Below, in pieces: positions 11,101 through 23,324 of a DNA stretch of 64,000 nucleotides; within the stretch, counting starts at the first letter, position 1, and each line of letters starts with the position of its first letter. Below the pieces are notes generated by a model that saw only the letters and a program-made list of their open reading frames with translations, was not told where the DNA came from and searched no databases. The stretch is taken from contig OZ038453.1 in the NCBI GenBank assembly GCA_964036195.1, forward strand, positions 10,493,469-10,557,468, in the 5' to 3' direction. The stretch is from Sphaerolaimus hirsutus. Taxonomy: Eukaryota; Nematoda; Chromadorea; Monhysterida; Sphaerolaimidae. The position numbers and the translations under genes were made by a program.

Positions 11101-14100
11101 AGTGAATCTATCTCACCCTTCTATTGTCAAAAGTACAATTCTATAAGAATGGTATCAGTTTGGTACCAATATAACCATTCCATAAAGTGGTGGCATAAAA
11201 TGACCAATAGAACTCAAATATTGCCTGTCAAAATTTCATTTTGAAAATAAGCTGAAGATCATGTAGAAAAATGAGAGACCTCAATTAATACTCTTGCTGT
11301 GGTCCTAAGGTTCTGTACCCACATTCCCTTCCAAACCAATGTCACCAACCACCCAGGTAATGCGCGGTGGCCTAATGTCCATGCCATACTGCTTCATGGG
11401 CATGGTGCTCATGTTCCTGTTCGTCACCACCACCATATACATCATGTCCAGACAGGTGGCCTGGTCGAACTTGGATGGGACAGGCGATACGGAATCGAAT
11501 GAGGGGTCAGAGCAAATGTCCACCACTGTGACAATGCTCCCTTCAGACAACAATGGAAATGGTGCTGATGGGATGGATGGAGTAGTGGTGGTGGTTATAC
11601 CAACTGGGTTAGTGTGAGTGATTTGAGTTATGAATCATTTTGGCACATTTTTGCACATGTTCTGGGCGTGGGGTAGTCAGTAGTAATTTTAAAACAGCAG
11701 AAAACATGGCATCAACTTTGTCAAGACACGATGCCAGAGAAAGTGGCACAAAGCACCAATTATGAGATTATGTTTTACAAAAAAATTGAACAATAAAGTG
11801 TGTCACAGATAAAATTAACCATAAAAATTTAGCTCTTGGTGTCATTTTGAAAGGTGCCAGGATGGCACCGTTCAAAACATGGTGCAGGATATGTCAGCAG
11901 CATAGGGCTATTCAATCACCAGCCACAAGTTGCATCAAGTTCAGTCTTATCTGCAATAAAAATACCAGCCATCAGTAGCACTCCACCAATCCTGATCCCA
12001 CATACATGTAAACTTAACCAACCCCCCCCCCCCCCCCGCAGTGACATCACTACCCCCAAACAATCCCCCCTGCCAATGTGGCGGATAATCCTCCTGGCAC
12101 TGGCCACAGTACTGAGTCCGTGCATGGCTGCAGTGTCCACATTGGGTGGCATACTTTTGTGTGGGTTACATTTGAACCCAATGATGCTGGTTATACCCAC
12201 TTTGGTGCTTGCTGTGGGTGAGTTTCTTTGGGGGGTTATGGGTTTTTGGGTGTGCTGAAGGTCTACTGTTGCTGAGAATCAAAAATAATTTATTCCCACA
12301 GCAAAAACAGTGCTGGTGAACTGTGTGATCTGTGGCAAAGTGTCTTCACGCAGAGACTCACAGACACTTCAACACACTTCACAAATTCCTAAACATTTTG
12401 AAATTTCCACAATTTAATAACAACATTTGAAAAGTGTCTGTGAAGTGCATGCCATTGGTGAGCAGGTGTGATCAGGCTCTGAAGTGTGATCACAAGAGAC
12501 AAGCCCTTCATAGCACTTCAATGCACTTCACGAGCACTTTATTTGCTGTGTAAGATGAACAAGTAAATTTAAACATTTCAGCCATGAATGACCTACTTTA
12601 CTAGGTATGTATTTTAGAAAATATCAATTTCACTCACTCCATTCACATACATATTTCTACGTATAGTCAACAGACATGATACTATACAATGAGTCGCATG
12701 ATGTCATATCATGCACGCTGTATCCAACCCGTAGAACTCTGTTTTGGTGACTCGTGCTTACGCATATACGGAATGAAACTATTCAATTGTGCCCGCACAA
12801 TTCAAACCCCCGTCAAAGTGTAGTTCAGTTTTTTGGCATGATGCCATCCAAGCGTCGTCTGGATCTGAATAAATACAAAGCGGGAACGTTTTCTGAATTC
12901 AAAATTTTGAACGTAACAAGTTTTCGTCAAAATGAATCGATAGCGTGTAACTTTTCTAAATATGAATAAGATTAAACGTAGGTAAACGTATAATCAAAAA
13001 TTTGCAGCACCTATCGGCACAAAAATTGGAGTGAACGAGTGCGTAAAGAACAGCACATTTTTATTTTCCTTCTTATTATCTTTATATTTTCTTTTTTACT
13101 AAATTCCTATCTCGTTTGCTCTACAAGAACAAAATATAACTTTCCAATTTTGTAGAATGATATGTCCGTCGACTATACATATTGACATATTCACGACCCA
13201 CTGTGCACCGTTTGTCTACCGTATTTAAGATGTATCGCACTTCGCTGTTCAGTAAGATGTTGAATTTCATTGACGCTCAGCGAAGCGAAACATAAGTGGA
13301 CCAAACCTATGTAATATCATGTCTGCCGACTATATCAACATTTTCCATCGCTCAACCAAACTTCTCTAAAAATATTCGAATAATCCCCCACAGGTGTGGA
13401 CGACGCATTTCTCCTAACCCACGCCTATTTCAACACGGCAATGCCGAAACGGGGCTCGCAAAAACTGGCCGCGGTTTTTGCCACAGTAGGCCCGTCAGCA
13501 TCTATAACATCGTTGACAAATGCACTAGCGTTCGGTTTTGGAACCTTGATGCCGGCACCGGAATTGAGATTGTTTTGTGCGGTGGCGGCTGTGGCCATGT
13601 TGTTGGATTTGGTGTATGAATTGACGTTTTTTAGTGGTCAGTTTTTTTGCGAAAGCGTCAGGAAAGTGTGGTATATAATTATACAAAGTACAAATGTATT
13701 ACTCGAGCAGAGTGTATGTATATCTCAATTGATTCAACATTCAAAAGGACATTCAACCTTCAACTCATGTTTAAAGTGGTTGATTTGATGTATTTACGTG
13801 TTTTATAGATCTGCACCTCCAAGCCCAAACATGTACGTATATAAATGTAGGGGTCAACCACATATTTACTACAGCTGCAACGCCCTGTAAAATGTCACAC
13901 AAAGTGCCAAAAAGCATTTTACATGACTTCGACGCTTGCATGACATTTGACATTGGACAGTTCACATGTTTTGGTGGTGGCCCCAGGAGAAGCTGCATCC
14001 TGAAAAACTTCACTACTCAATCAAGTGTTGTGAACACTACCCAGTAATCTCATTTTCAGGTGCACTGGTCACTCTCGGACATCAATCAGAAAACGAAGTG

Positions 14101-17100
14101 ACCAAATACAACTCGAAATTCTTGCAAGCAAATGGCACATTGCCAGAAAAAGTTCCAAATGGCACCGATATCGGTTCGCAAATTACAAAAAAGCACCAGA
14201 AGGGGGATAAACGCGCCAAGGCGAATAGAATGGCACATGACTTTGCAAAGAGATTGTTGAGGGTGTATTGTAAATTTGTGACAAGTTTTACAGCGAAAAT
14301 TGTCGCGGTGGTGGTGCTTTTAATCCTATGGGTGATTTCATTTCAAGGGATCATCAGAATCAAGTTGGTTTTTGGCCTGGGCCCTGGGGGTTACGTTAGA
14401 ATTTTGCCATGGCACTTTTCGCGAGCCTGTGCCGTCACTCATCTATACCTTTCTCAGCTCACCCCACACTCATCTATATCTACCGACCACTCCTCTATAC
14501 CACCGCACATAACATGATGTCTGCGGTTGCAGTGAGTATAGATGAGTAGTGGGTACAGATGAGTAGTGGGTACAGATGAGTAGTGGGTACAGATGAGTAG
14601 TGGGTACAGATGAGTAGTGGGTACATGAGTAGTGGGTACAGATGAATAGCCTCGTCTAGATGAGTAGCGGGTTTAGATGAGTAGTGAGCCTGTCCTTTTC
14701 ACCAGGGTGCCACTTTCTAGCAATATTTATATTAATGCAGCTTTCAACCCCCCCCCCCGCCTCAAACTCTCAGACCAGACATGGACCCAAGGGCACTAAT
14801 TCCACCAGATTCAGTAATGGGCAGCGCCGTACCAATACACGGAAAATATGTTTGGCAAGATTTCACACCAGTTTTGGTGGTTGTCAGCAAGGTGCCACAT
14901 TCGTTGAAAAGACAAAACGATTATGAGAAATTCACATTGATGTTGAGTGATTTTGAGAATTTACCAGGATCGGTGGGGAAGGAAGGTTTGTGGGGGGGGT
15001 TATAGAATTTTTGCGGGTTCTAACTTATTTTCTGCTCGGGATAACTGATTCTGAAACATAGAATGTTCTCGAGATAAACAACTAGTCAAATAAATTTAAA
15101 TAAAACTATCATTCAATAAAAGTAGGTAATTCACTCAAAATCCTTCCACTCTCCCAGGGACAATGCTTTGGCTGCGAGAATATGAAGAAAATCAAGCTTC
15201 AGTTTCACTTTTTGATGGCTTACTCAGTTTGTCAGACATGGCATTAGATAATGTTGCATTGGATAACAGTGCAGAAGATGATATGAAACCAGCTTTGAAT
15301 TTGGATAATTTGGAGGATTTTCTCAGCTATCCACAGTATCAACATCTGAATGAAAGTGTCCATTGGCATAGGGAGTGTGTTTTTGAATACAGTCTTTACA
15401 ATGTTGGGAAGGGCACTTGAGGAAAATGACACCCAAAATCGAATTAATCCCCACCTAGAAGTAGGAGTGGTGTGCAGTAAAAAATAACTAAAGATGAGTG
15501 TAAATAAATACTAGGTATATTGAAATATTGGCAAAATATTGAAGTGGTCAATTGCTACATTGAATGATATTACAACCAGGGGCCAGTTCCGCAAGTGGAA
15601 AGTTAAGAGTTAAAACTTAAGAGTTGAGTAAAATGACAAATGACAAGTTATGAGTAAAGTTAAGAGTTAAGAGTTGAGTAAAACGACAAATCATTTTACT
15701 CAACTCTTAACTTTTAACTTTACTCTTAACTGATCATTCATCATTTTACTCAACTCTTTACTCTTTACTCTTAACTTTTCCACTTGCGGAACCGGCACCA
15801 GAGCATTCCCATCACTTGAATGGCCCCCTTCCGCATGGGGAGCTTATACAAGAACATAGTAAAATTTAAGATTTCTCTACAGATACAAATAAATAACACA
15901 TAACCACCTCAACTGTGAATATAACATCCTCACTCTCAAACATCCCGCTCATTTAACATCCCCCCGCCCCCAGTCCGATGACTGGCGAAATCACAGTGTC
16001 CAGTTTCCTATTCACAGTGTCCTATGAGAAAAAGGACAGTTTAGTGAAACAGGCCGCTTTGCTGTTGCAAGTTCGCGAACTGGCCAAAAAGTACGCGGAC
16101 ACTTTTGGCACTAGTGTGTGGCAAATGAACGCACCATTTTGCGATGTTGTGCTGCAGGTAAATGAATGCTATTTTTGGTTGTTGTTCGTGGTTGTTGTTT
16201 GAACACTTGAATGACTGGTAGTGATGGAAAAGCGCCACTACAAATGGCGCCCATTGGCGCCATCAAACTGCGCCAGCGCCATGGCGCCATTCCATCACTA
16301 TTGACTAGGCTAGCATAGATGGGGGTTCTTCAGTGAAGGTTCTTACTAGGGATTTAGGGCAAGCCTGCTATTTGACATAAATATGGATTGAAATTGGGAT
16401 GAAATTGGGACTGTTATTATCTGGTTCATAAGTTATGTGGCATTCTTAGTGTAACATCTTAGATTTGCTCATGTTGCACAATCATGGCTTATTGAGTCAT
16501 ACATGAAATGAAGATTCCAGAAAATGGCTTCCACTAGTCGCAATGTATTTATTGTCCTTGCTACCTGACCACCCTCAAACATTGTTTCGAAAATTTCAGA
16601 CATTACAATACATTACATCACATCTCACCTTTTATTCCTTCTAGTTACCAAGTTTTGGGTTATTGAAAAAATTCAACTTTTCAATCAACTGGCTTTACAA
16701 TCATTTTAGCCTTCCCACAACAACCCCCCCCCCCCCCAAAAAAAAAAGGCGTGGCCAGTGACATGGCAAAGTGTGGCAGTGACCTGGCTTTGCATGGCTG
16801 TGGTGTGTGCCATTTTCGTGCAGAATGCTCTCGGAGTGGCTGGCGCCAGCTTGGCCGTGGCTAGCATCTGTGCCGGTTGGTTTAGTTTGACTTGCTGGTT
16901 TGGAGGGATTGGAATGTTTCTGGCAGAGGGCCAAGATATTTATGTTTCTTGGGGGGTTGGATAAATAGCAAATCGGTCCTCCGGAGGTAGCTGAAAAACT
17001 TTTCGGGGTTGGTGGGGATTGCGGGGCCTCAATATTTAGGCTTTTTCGGGGTGTATAAGGCAGAAAAGGGGGAAAATAGGTGAAAAATCACACAAAGTAA

Positions 17101-19306
17101 AAAAAACTAAAAATAGGCAACATAAACATGAATTAGTGATTTTGAAGGTGAAGATGTACATTTAGAATTAGGTATGAAAACTAGGAAAACTAGTAATTTC
17201 AAGCAGTAATTGGGCTGAAAGTCCTCAAAAATCGCTCCACATAGCTAGAAATCACCCCCAACCCCACCCCACATTTCCACCCCCGAACCCCATCCACAGG
17301 AGTCGTCGGCTGTCTGCACTGGTGGGGCTGCAGTTTGGATCCGGCGACCATGGCATTTACGATCATGGCGGTCGGATTTTCGGTGGATTTTACCGCGCAC
17401 TTTTCTTATCACTTTTTCGCGGTGGAATCGCCGGAGAGGGAGGAGGATGAGTGCCATGGTGAGTTTTGTGGTTCGGTTTCGGTGGCATTTCAGTAGTGAT
17501 TTGTCGCGGGAATGCCATACGGTATATGCTCGAATAAGTCCCGGGGGGGGGGGGGGGGGTTATTTTTCGTCAGTATTTCTTGAGGAGGAATAAGTCCGCG
17601 GGGGACTTTTTTTTTTGGGGGGGGGGGTATTTTTTCGTCAAAATATCAAGTAAAATACGGGGGGGGTATTTTTTCGTCAAAATATCAAGTAACATGTATG
17701 AATGCGGTTTAATTAGCTGCATGATCCTCTAAGACAGAATACAAATTGTATAATTCAAACAATGAAATTGAGCCTAGTGAACGTAAGCTGTAAAAGAATA
17801 CACACTTTTAAACAACGCATACCTAAAAGGTTTTTTATACATGGTTGTCTTTCCCACCCATCAATGGGGAGGGGGGAGTTATTCGAGGTGAGGGGGGCTT
17901 TTTTTCCTCAGTCAGCTAACAGGGGGGGCTATTCGAGGGGTGCCTTATTCGACTATATACCGTAATCTGAAAATAATAGCCGAGCAGGCAGCCCATGACG
18001 TTAACACGTCAATCGCAGTAGTCTTTTCGCGGGGTCACCAACCCCCCATCACCACCCCAAATCAACCCCCCCCCCCGACCCACAGGCCACGAAGCAGCAA
18101 TGAATGAACGACCAGTGTGCTCTTGCGACTGTGAACCGGCCACGCACGCGCAGAGAACTAGAGACGTGGAGTACAGACTGCAGGAGAGTTTGGCTGTCGT
18201 CGCCGCGCCTAGCTTGCAGGTGAGGGGGGGGGGGTAAAATGGGGGGTGGCAAAGTGAGGGGGTTGCGAATTGGGGGTTTGCAACCCGCGGGGGGGGACTT
18301 GTGGATGTATGGCAAATGACATATACAATCAAGACTACAGTGGTACAGGTATTGTATTTGTTTTAGAATTAACGCTCTAGCATTACTGATGGAATCAAGT
18401 CACGCCCCATCACCCATTGGCACATGGCGCACTTTTTGGCTACCTCAAAATTGTTTCAAACCCAAAATTCAAAATTTTTCAAAGCGACACTGTTGGATTG
18501 TTGCCATAGTAATAAACGGAACCAATTATGCCTGGCACCATTGACACCCTTTTGAAAAACGAAATGGCGCCATTTGCGCTTAGCGCCCGTGGTGCTTTGT
18601 AATGGACAGTGACAGGCGAAATGGCGTTACGATATCTGGCACCCAACTCTACATCAAACAACAAGAATTACTCTATATAACAAGAATTACCCTAAATCCT
18701 CGAATAATACCCCAGGGGAGTTATTTTTTCCTCAGACATTTGGGGGGGGGGAGTTATTCAAGGGGAGACTTAGACCTAATTCATTGTATGGGTGCAGTCT
18801 GTAAACTCATGCAATTCAGGTATTTAGCTGTCCAACAACAATAAAAAGATGTGTATACACTGATAACACATAATGTATTTGCTGTGGCTGCTCTAGGCTA
18901 ATAATTTTGTGTACTTTTATATTGTATCGTTTTCATCCAGAGGGGGGCTTTATTCAAGAGGGGGAGTCATTCGAGGGGAGGTATTTTTTCCTCATCTCGC
19001 AAACAGGGGGGAGTTATTCAAGGGAGGGTCTTATTCAAGGATTTATTTATGCAGTATTTACGTATGGTACACACATAAACAAATTTTCCACCACCACAAA
19101 AATCGCAGGCGGGATTTTCGACAATCGTGTGCATGATGCCGCTCTTTTTCGCCCCCTTGGCAACGTTCCAAGTTCTGGTAAAAACAGTGATCCTAACAGT
19201 GACCATCGGATTTATCCACGGACTATTTTTACTGCCAGTTTTGCTAACATTTTTGGATAAACACGTGCGCATTCGCATTCCTTGTTGCATTCGGGCGTGC
19301 CAATAG
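8193..19306 (+). CDS. Patched-related (PTCHD/Ptr-like) multi-pass membrane protein, 15 predicted exons
   Basis: Predicted exons: 8193-8363, 9000-9214, 9815-10089, 10709-10850, 11357-11613, 12042-12217, 13394-13636, 14060-about 14389, about 14779-14985, 15158-15374, 15974-16157, 16749-16875, 17300-17458, 18086-18219, 19109-19306 (stop TAG). All but the 14389/14779 junction keep phase with GT-AG sites; together they give about 1,000 residues, the usual size for the family. Family marks in order: RRGYTGLGAPS after the first helix, CTINEP, the sterol-sensing-type segment with LSPCMAAVSTLGG and VDDAFLLTHAYF, then the second half with FSVDFTAHFSYHF and the closing helices. The RND-like Patched fold moves or senses lipids in membranes; the substrate here is unknown. 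The N-terminal start was not found. Assignment to a Patched-domain protein is firm; the subgroup is inference. Confidence 0.85.
10337..10650. mobile_element. Family B element in Patched-gene intron
   Basis: Starts ATACCGTATTTGCTTGAATA and carries GGGGAATTATTACTTCGTC with inverted copies at the far side. It lies in the intron between 10089 and 10709 and has no coding content. Confidence 0.6.
11357..13636 (+). CDS. Patched-like gene: sterol-sensing-domain exons
   Basis: Three exons carry the first membrane bundle after the large loop. 11357-11613 holds a helix (FMGMVLMFLFVTTTIYIMS) and a Gly/Asp-rich linker. 12042-12217 gives MWRIILLALATVLSP and LVIPTLVLAVG. 13394-13636 starts at the VDDAFLLTHAY motif and continues through two more helices to LVYELTFFSG. 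Phase is kept at each junction (2, 1, 1). The GVDDAF-type motif is typical of Patched/NPC1-like sterol-sensing domains. The acceptor before 12042 follows an unbroken C-tract. Confidence 0.8.
12661..13335. mobile_element. TATAGTC-ended inverted-repeat element in Patched-gene intron
   Basis: The ends TATAGTCAACAGACATGATA (left) and TATCATGTCTGCCGACTATA (right) are imperfect inverted copies. The body is AT-rich with GAATCGATAGCG-like and GAAGCGAAAC words. The ends resemble the TATACTCGGCGGAC family at 22490. It fills most of the intron 12218-13393. Confidence 0.45.
14537..14650. repeat. 17-bp minisatellite in Patched-gene intron
   Basis: About six to seven copies of GATGAGTAGTGGGTACA, one lacking a few bases. 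The preceding 14430-14510 contains the reverse word ACTCATCTATACC several times, so the block can fold back. Confidence 0.85.
15579..15806. repeat. Palindromic element with TTCCGCAAGTGGAAA ends (family J)
   Basis: GGGGCCAGTTCCGCAAGTGG at the left pairs with CCACTTGCGGAACCGGCACC at the right. Between them are reiterated GTTAAGAGTTGAGTAAAA words and their reverse complements, giving a near-complete hairpin. It is in the intron between 15374 and 15974. Confidence 0.75.
15974..19306 (+). CDS. Patched-like gene: C-terminal membrane bundle exons
   Basis: Exon 15974-16157 ends the second loop (YADTFGTSVWQMNAPFCD). 16749-16875 begins after a C-tract then A-run and encodes a helix ending in SICAG. 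17300-17458 continues with VVGCLHWWG and FSVDFTAHFSYHFF. 18086-18219 has a Cys-containing stretch and VEYRLQESLAVV. 19109-19306 ends the protein with IGFIHGLFLLPVLLTFLDKH and a short basic, cysteine-containing tail. The HGLxxLPVLL signature is common in Patched-related proteins. Confidence 0.8.
16219..16300. mobile_element. Minimal family C MITE (TAGTGATGGA ends)
   Basis: TAGTGATGGAAAAGCGCC at the left and GGCGCCATTCCATCACTA at the right enclose GGCGCC words, 82 bp in all. The flanks ATGACTGG and TTGACTAG match at 6 of 8 positions, which is consistent with an aged 8-bp duplication. Confidence 0.7.
16963..17270 (+). repeat. CCTCCGGAGG-type dispersed repeat in intron
   Basis: Starts GATAAATAGCAAATCGGTCC, then CCTCCGGAGGTAGCTGAAAA, and a block with TGAATTAGTGATTTTGAAGG near the right side. 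It is the inverse counterpart of 2358-2692. Confidence 0.5.
17519..17961. mobile_element. Family B element in Patched-gene intron
   Basis: ATACGGTATATGCTCGAATA at the left and TATTCGACTATATACCGTA at the right are inverted copies. The body holds G-runs with TTATTTTTCGTCAG and TTATTCGAGG words. Confidence 0.65.
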
Positions 19307-21054
19307 ATGAAAGGAATGTGAAAAATGACACCAGGCACCAAATTCGATTACGGTACGGTGCCTGATTGTACCTATATGCACTAGTTTTCTACTGAAATTT
19401 CGAAAAACAATTTTTTGGAAAACTCACATCAGCTTTAAACGCGTTTGAGTTGACTAGAATGCGTCATTTTTGATCTCCGACAACATTACCTAGTTTACGG
19501 ACACATAATTCTGGTCAAGTGATATTCGTTAAAAGCTGATTTATGATTTTTCTATTATTTTTAAAACTTTGAGTAGAAAACATTCTGCGCCGGGCTATTG
19601 AACCTGGCTCCAGGGCGACATTGAATGTTTTTGATGTGAAAGTTGTGACTTTTATAGAATCTTTCTTTATCATAAAATTTTGAGGGAGTTAATCAAGTGG
19701 TCAATGTCATGGGACTCTAGTCAATTTTCACATTTTTCAGTTTCCACGATGTATTGTTTAAATCTTTACGAGTGCTATGCCAGCTGGTGCCAATTCCACA
19801 CATTGTCAAGTGACAAAAACAATTCTAGTTGACAAGAGAAACGATGGTTGAAAAGTTGGATGATAAATTGAGTAAGAGTGATTTAAGTGAAGTGGGGAGA
19901 ACTGACAAATAAACGTTGTAAATGATCACAATTAATTATGATCGATAACACAAATTTATAGCCCACAATTATTTCTCTTGGCACTTGACATTATGTGGAA
20001 TTGGCACCCCAGTACAAAATGATATTTCGATATTCTGACTGCGGTCTGTGTATCTATGGATTTTCCGCTGATTGACTTCTGGGAATGAACTGTTCGAAAT
20101 CTGGCCTCTGTTAAAATTGACCAAACGTATTGCATTGAAATACTTACGTGAATATGGCTGAAAAGATCACAACGAATCTACACCTGTATCTAAGGGCCCA
20201 CACAGACTAGTTGACATCGCAAATAAATGTCAACTGAATGTCAACTAAATAACACCAAAAATTTAAGCCATGACTCTTAACAGAAACAATGAAAATTAAA
20301 TGGGCTCAAAATTGAAAAGCATGCCTCGATCAAATTATCAATTCACTCAAAATCAATTCACTGATCAGGGGCCAGTTCCGCAAAATGAGAAGTGAAATGG
20401 CAAAGGCGAAGTAAAAGCGCAAAGGCGACGTGAAACGGCAAGTGAATTGGCAAAAGCGAAGTAATAAAATAAAAAGTAATTTCTCGTCGCTTTTGCCATT
20501 TCACTTCTCACTTTTCATTTTGCGGAACTGGCCCCAGAGCTACTGGGCCAGCGGCTTCTGCGAACAAGTTTGCATATTTGCAAACTGAAATGTGTAAGTT
20601 GTCACAAATCGATCAGCGATGTTTAAATACCTAATGAGTTTTCGTAGACACCTTGTGTAGCACATATTAATTGGCAACGTATTTACAAGAGCAATCAAAC
20701 TGTTCGCAATAACATTGGTGAGTAAATGCGCCAAAAATATTCAAACGAATCACGGGGAAATCTTAAGGGACTGTGTTCAAGTGCATACCGTGTAAATATA
20801 TCTTTTTTACCTAAATATGTAAACCAACTTTGCACATTTTTGGGCATGGGATAAACCATAAAGCCTGCAAATTTCCGCAGAATATACAAAAGTACGCAAA
20901 AATTATCTGGTAAACTGGATATGCTGACACAGTACGGATGGATAAGCTAACTAAACGCTGTATAAAGAATGGTAATGATCGATTACACAACAAATTCACC
21001 GATGTGATGTGATGAAAAAAAAAATAATTTTCCGCCTCTTTATTCAGATGAGAT
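19307..21054. other. Intergenic repeat-rich stretch
   Basis: No gene supported. About 19365-19610 is a diverged copy of the hairpin element at 46749 (shared CTAGTTTTC, TTTGAGTT and GTCATTTTTNATCTCCG words). About 20194-20365 is a partial family-E end (GGGCCCACACAGACTAGTTG). 20369-20536 is a family-J palindrome, listed separately. Confidence 0.5.
20369..20536. repeat. Palindromic element with CAGTTCCGCA ends (family J), copy 2
   Basis: GGGGCCAGTTCCGCAAAATG at the left pairs exactly or nearly so with CATTTTGCGGAACTGGCCCC at the right. The interior is made of GAAGTGAAATGGCAAAGGCG words and their complements, different from the interior of the copy at 15579. Confidence 0.75.
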
Positions 21055-21495
21055 CAGGGCCGTATCCAGGGGGGGCGGGGGGGGGGGGGGCTGCACCCGC
21101 CCCCCTTCCCGGGGTGAGACCGGAAAGTGACCGGAAAATGCGATTTTTTCCAACGTCAGTTTAACAAATTTTGCGCGCAGGCGCGCATTTTTCCCCAGAG
21201 ATGAGATAATATCATCTGATTTGCTCCCTGTGGCCGCTAATCTTTATAAATACACTCAATGAGGTGCTTTTCCTGTATTTATATGTATATTTACATACAT
21301 ATACAGTGTTCAATGGCGTTGGCGCCAACGCCAATGACACCATGGCATGACGCCTACTAATGGCGCCAGCGCCATGGCACCATTCCTCCACTCTGTAGGT
21401 AAAATTTTAGGGGGGGGGGCTAACCCCCCCCCGTTCGCCGTCCTCCGTAAACAAGCAGCCCCCCCCGCTCAAAAATCCTGTATACCTACGTCCCT
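21055..21495 (+). mobile_element. MITE family A, copy with 8-bp duplication GATGAGAT
   Basis: Begins CAGGGCCGTATCCAGG and ends CCTGTATACCTACGTCCCTG. Immediate flanks on both sides read GATGAGAT. The interior matches other family-A copies. It is intergenic between the Patched-like gene and GK5. Confidence 0.88.
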
Positions 21496-23324
21496 GGATG
21501 AGATATGGTAGATTTTGACTATGGGTGCTGTTATAAATATAAATATTGGGATGCGGCAGGCACTAAATGTGGCAACATTTAAAATGGTAAAATATGTATG
21601 CACTTGACACGTAAAACGATAATCACAGACTCAATTAACGATTCAAATAATATAAAGATATGAATATAAATATATACCGAGGTGTTATAGTTGTAAGTTT
21701 TAAGTGAGGGATAGTCTAAGAAATGTTTTTGATAAATCTAGCAATGGAAAACAGTGATATGTGACACGAAAACAGTTGCATAAAAAATAAATACCGGAAA
21801 AAATAAATACTGGTAAAATGGGCACCAATGCGAGACTAAATCTGTAGAATGAAATTGAGCAAACCTGAAATTCTTTTCTAATCTATCCACAAAAATCAAT
21901 TAAAATCTCAAATATCAGCAGCAATGAGTTAGCCATGCCACTTTAAAGTGCGCTTAACCGCTTGCAGCCATTTACCATAATCCAGCTGAATCTGGATCAT
22001 TTTATCATGACCAAGTGGTTCAAAAACTCTGTCAATTTGATCATCGCAGATGTGTGCAATTTTGGAATCTTGCCAGAAATCTGTGGATGTTTATGTTCAA
22101 CTTTCAGGATTTATTTTGTGTTAACAATTTTTGTATGGCTGACCAGGTAACACAAAGGGTTTATTAACTACCAGAGTTCAGTTTTTATTCGTAAGGTTTG
22201 TAGTAACCTCGACCATGGTTGGTTTTAGTAAAATTCTTTTTACTAAAATTGTATTTTATTTTTATTAAAATTGTATTTTATTTTAATTTTATTCATGTTT
22301 CATTTTATTTTATTTTATTTTATTCTGAAATGTCATTAATAAAATAAAATGAAACCATTTTACAAAAATTTTACAAATATTTTACAAAAATTTTACAAAA
22401 AATCAGAATCTTGGATGCAAGGAAGTAAAACAATGTGCACGTTAGAAGCATGCAGATGAATACAAAAATTTTGACACGGTTGCGACATAGGTATACTCGG
22501 CGGACATCACAGTTAGTATGGGAACGTACAGTTATACAGTTTATACGTTGAACCAAGAATTGTACAGTTTTTTCGCCACAATATTTCGTTTGTACTATGG
22601 AATAATTAATTGCAAAATTTATCGCAAGTTTTTATTCGTTAAGTTATGGTACATAGTATTCTGCGCATACTTTGCGGTCCGCCGAGTATATCTTAAAATT
22701 TGACCGTCACAGGGGCCAGATAGATGTGTAGCCAATTGCTCCTCCCGTTGGAAAGATAGCAAAAAATTTGTTATTGGGGGGGGGGCTTGTGGCGTTCAAT
22801 ATTTCAATCACAACAATCAAAGCAACAACAAGGCACCAGTTCTGCAAATTTGCAGCTAGGATCTTGAGCAACAGGATAGAAAATTTTTTATACAATTTTA
22901 CAGACACTGGACTTTTTGTAAAATTTTACTAAAATTGTACAAAAATTTGAATTTTTGTACAATTTTACTAAAATTTTACAAAAATTCGAATTTTAGTAAA
23001 ATTGTATTTTTATTTTATTAATTTTCCATTTTATTTTATTTTATTTTATTCTTCAATTTTCCATTTTATTTTTATTTTATTTTTATTTTTTTCTGAGATT
23101 TTGCCAACCCTGACCTCGACACCTCTCTATTTTATTGACAGTCAAAGCGGTTTTGGGTGGTCGATAAGGGTCGATAGAAGTTTATGTTAACGTGGGATAA
23201 GAAAACGAATGCCAAAACAAACGCAGGATGAGAATTGGTTAATAAACAAAAATCAAAATACTTCAGATTTGAATTGAATTTAAAAATAAAAACAAATAAA
23301 ATAAAATAAAGAGATTGTATTAGG
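21496..23324. other. AT-rich intergenic stretch
   Basis: No exon supported. 22229-22400 and 22895-23100 are runs of TTTTATTTTATTTTA with ACTAAAATTTTACAAAA words. 22490-22694 is a short element with inverted ends TATACTCGGCGGAC and GTCCGCCGAGTATA. A missing terminal GK5 exon could lie here, but I could not identify one. Confidence 0.45.
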
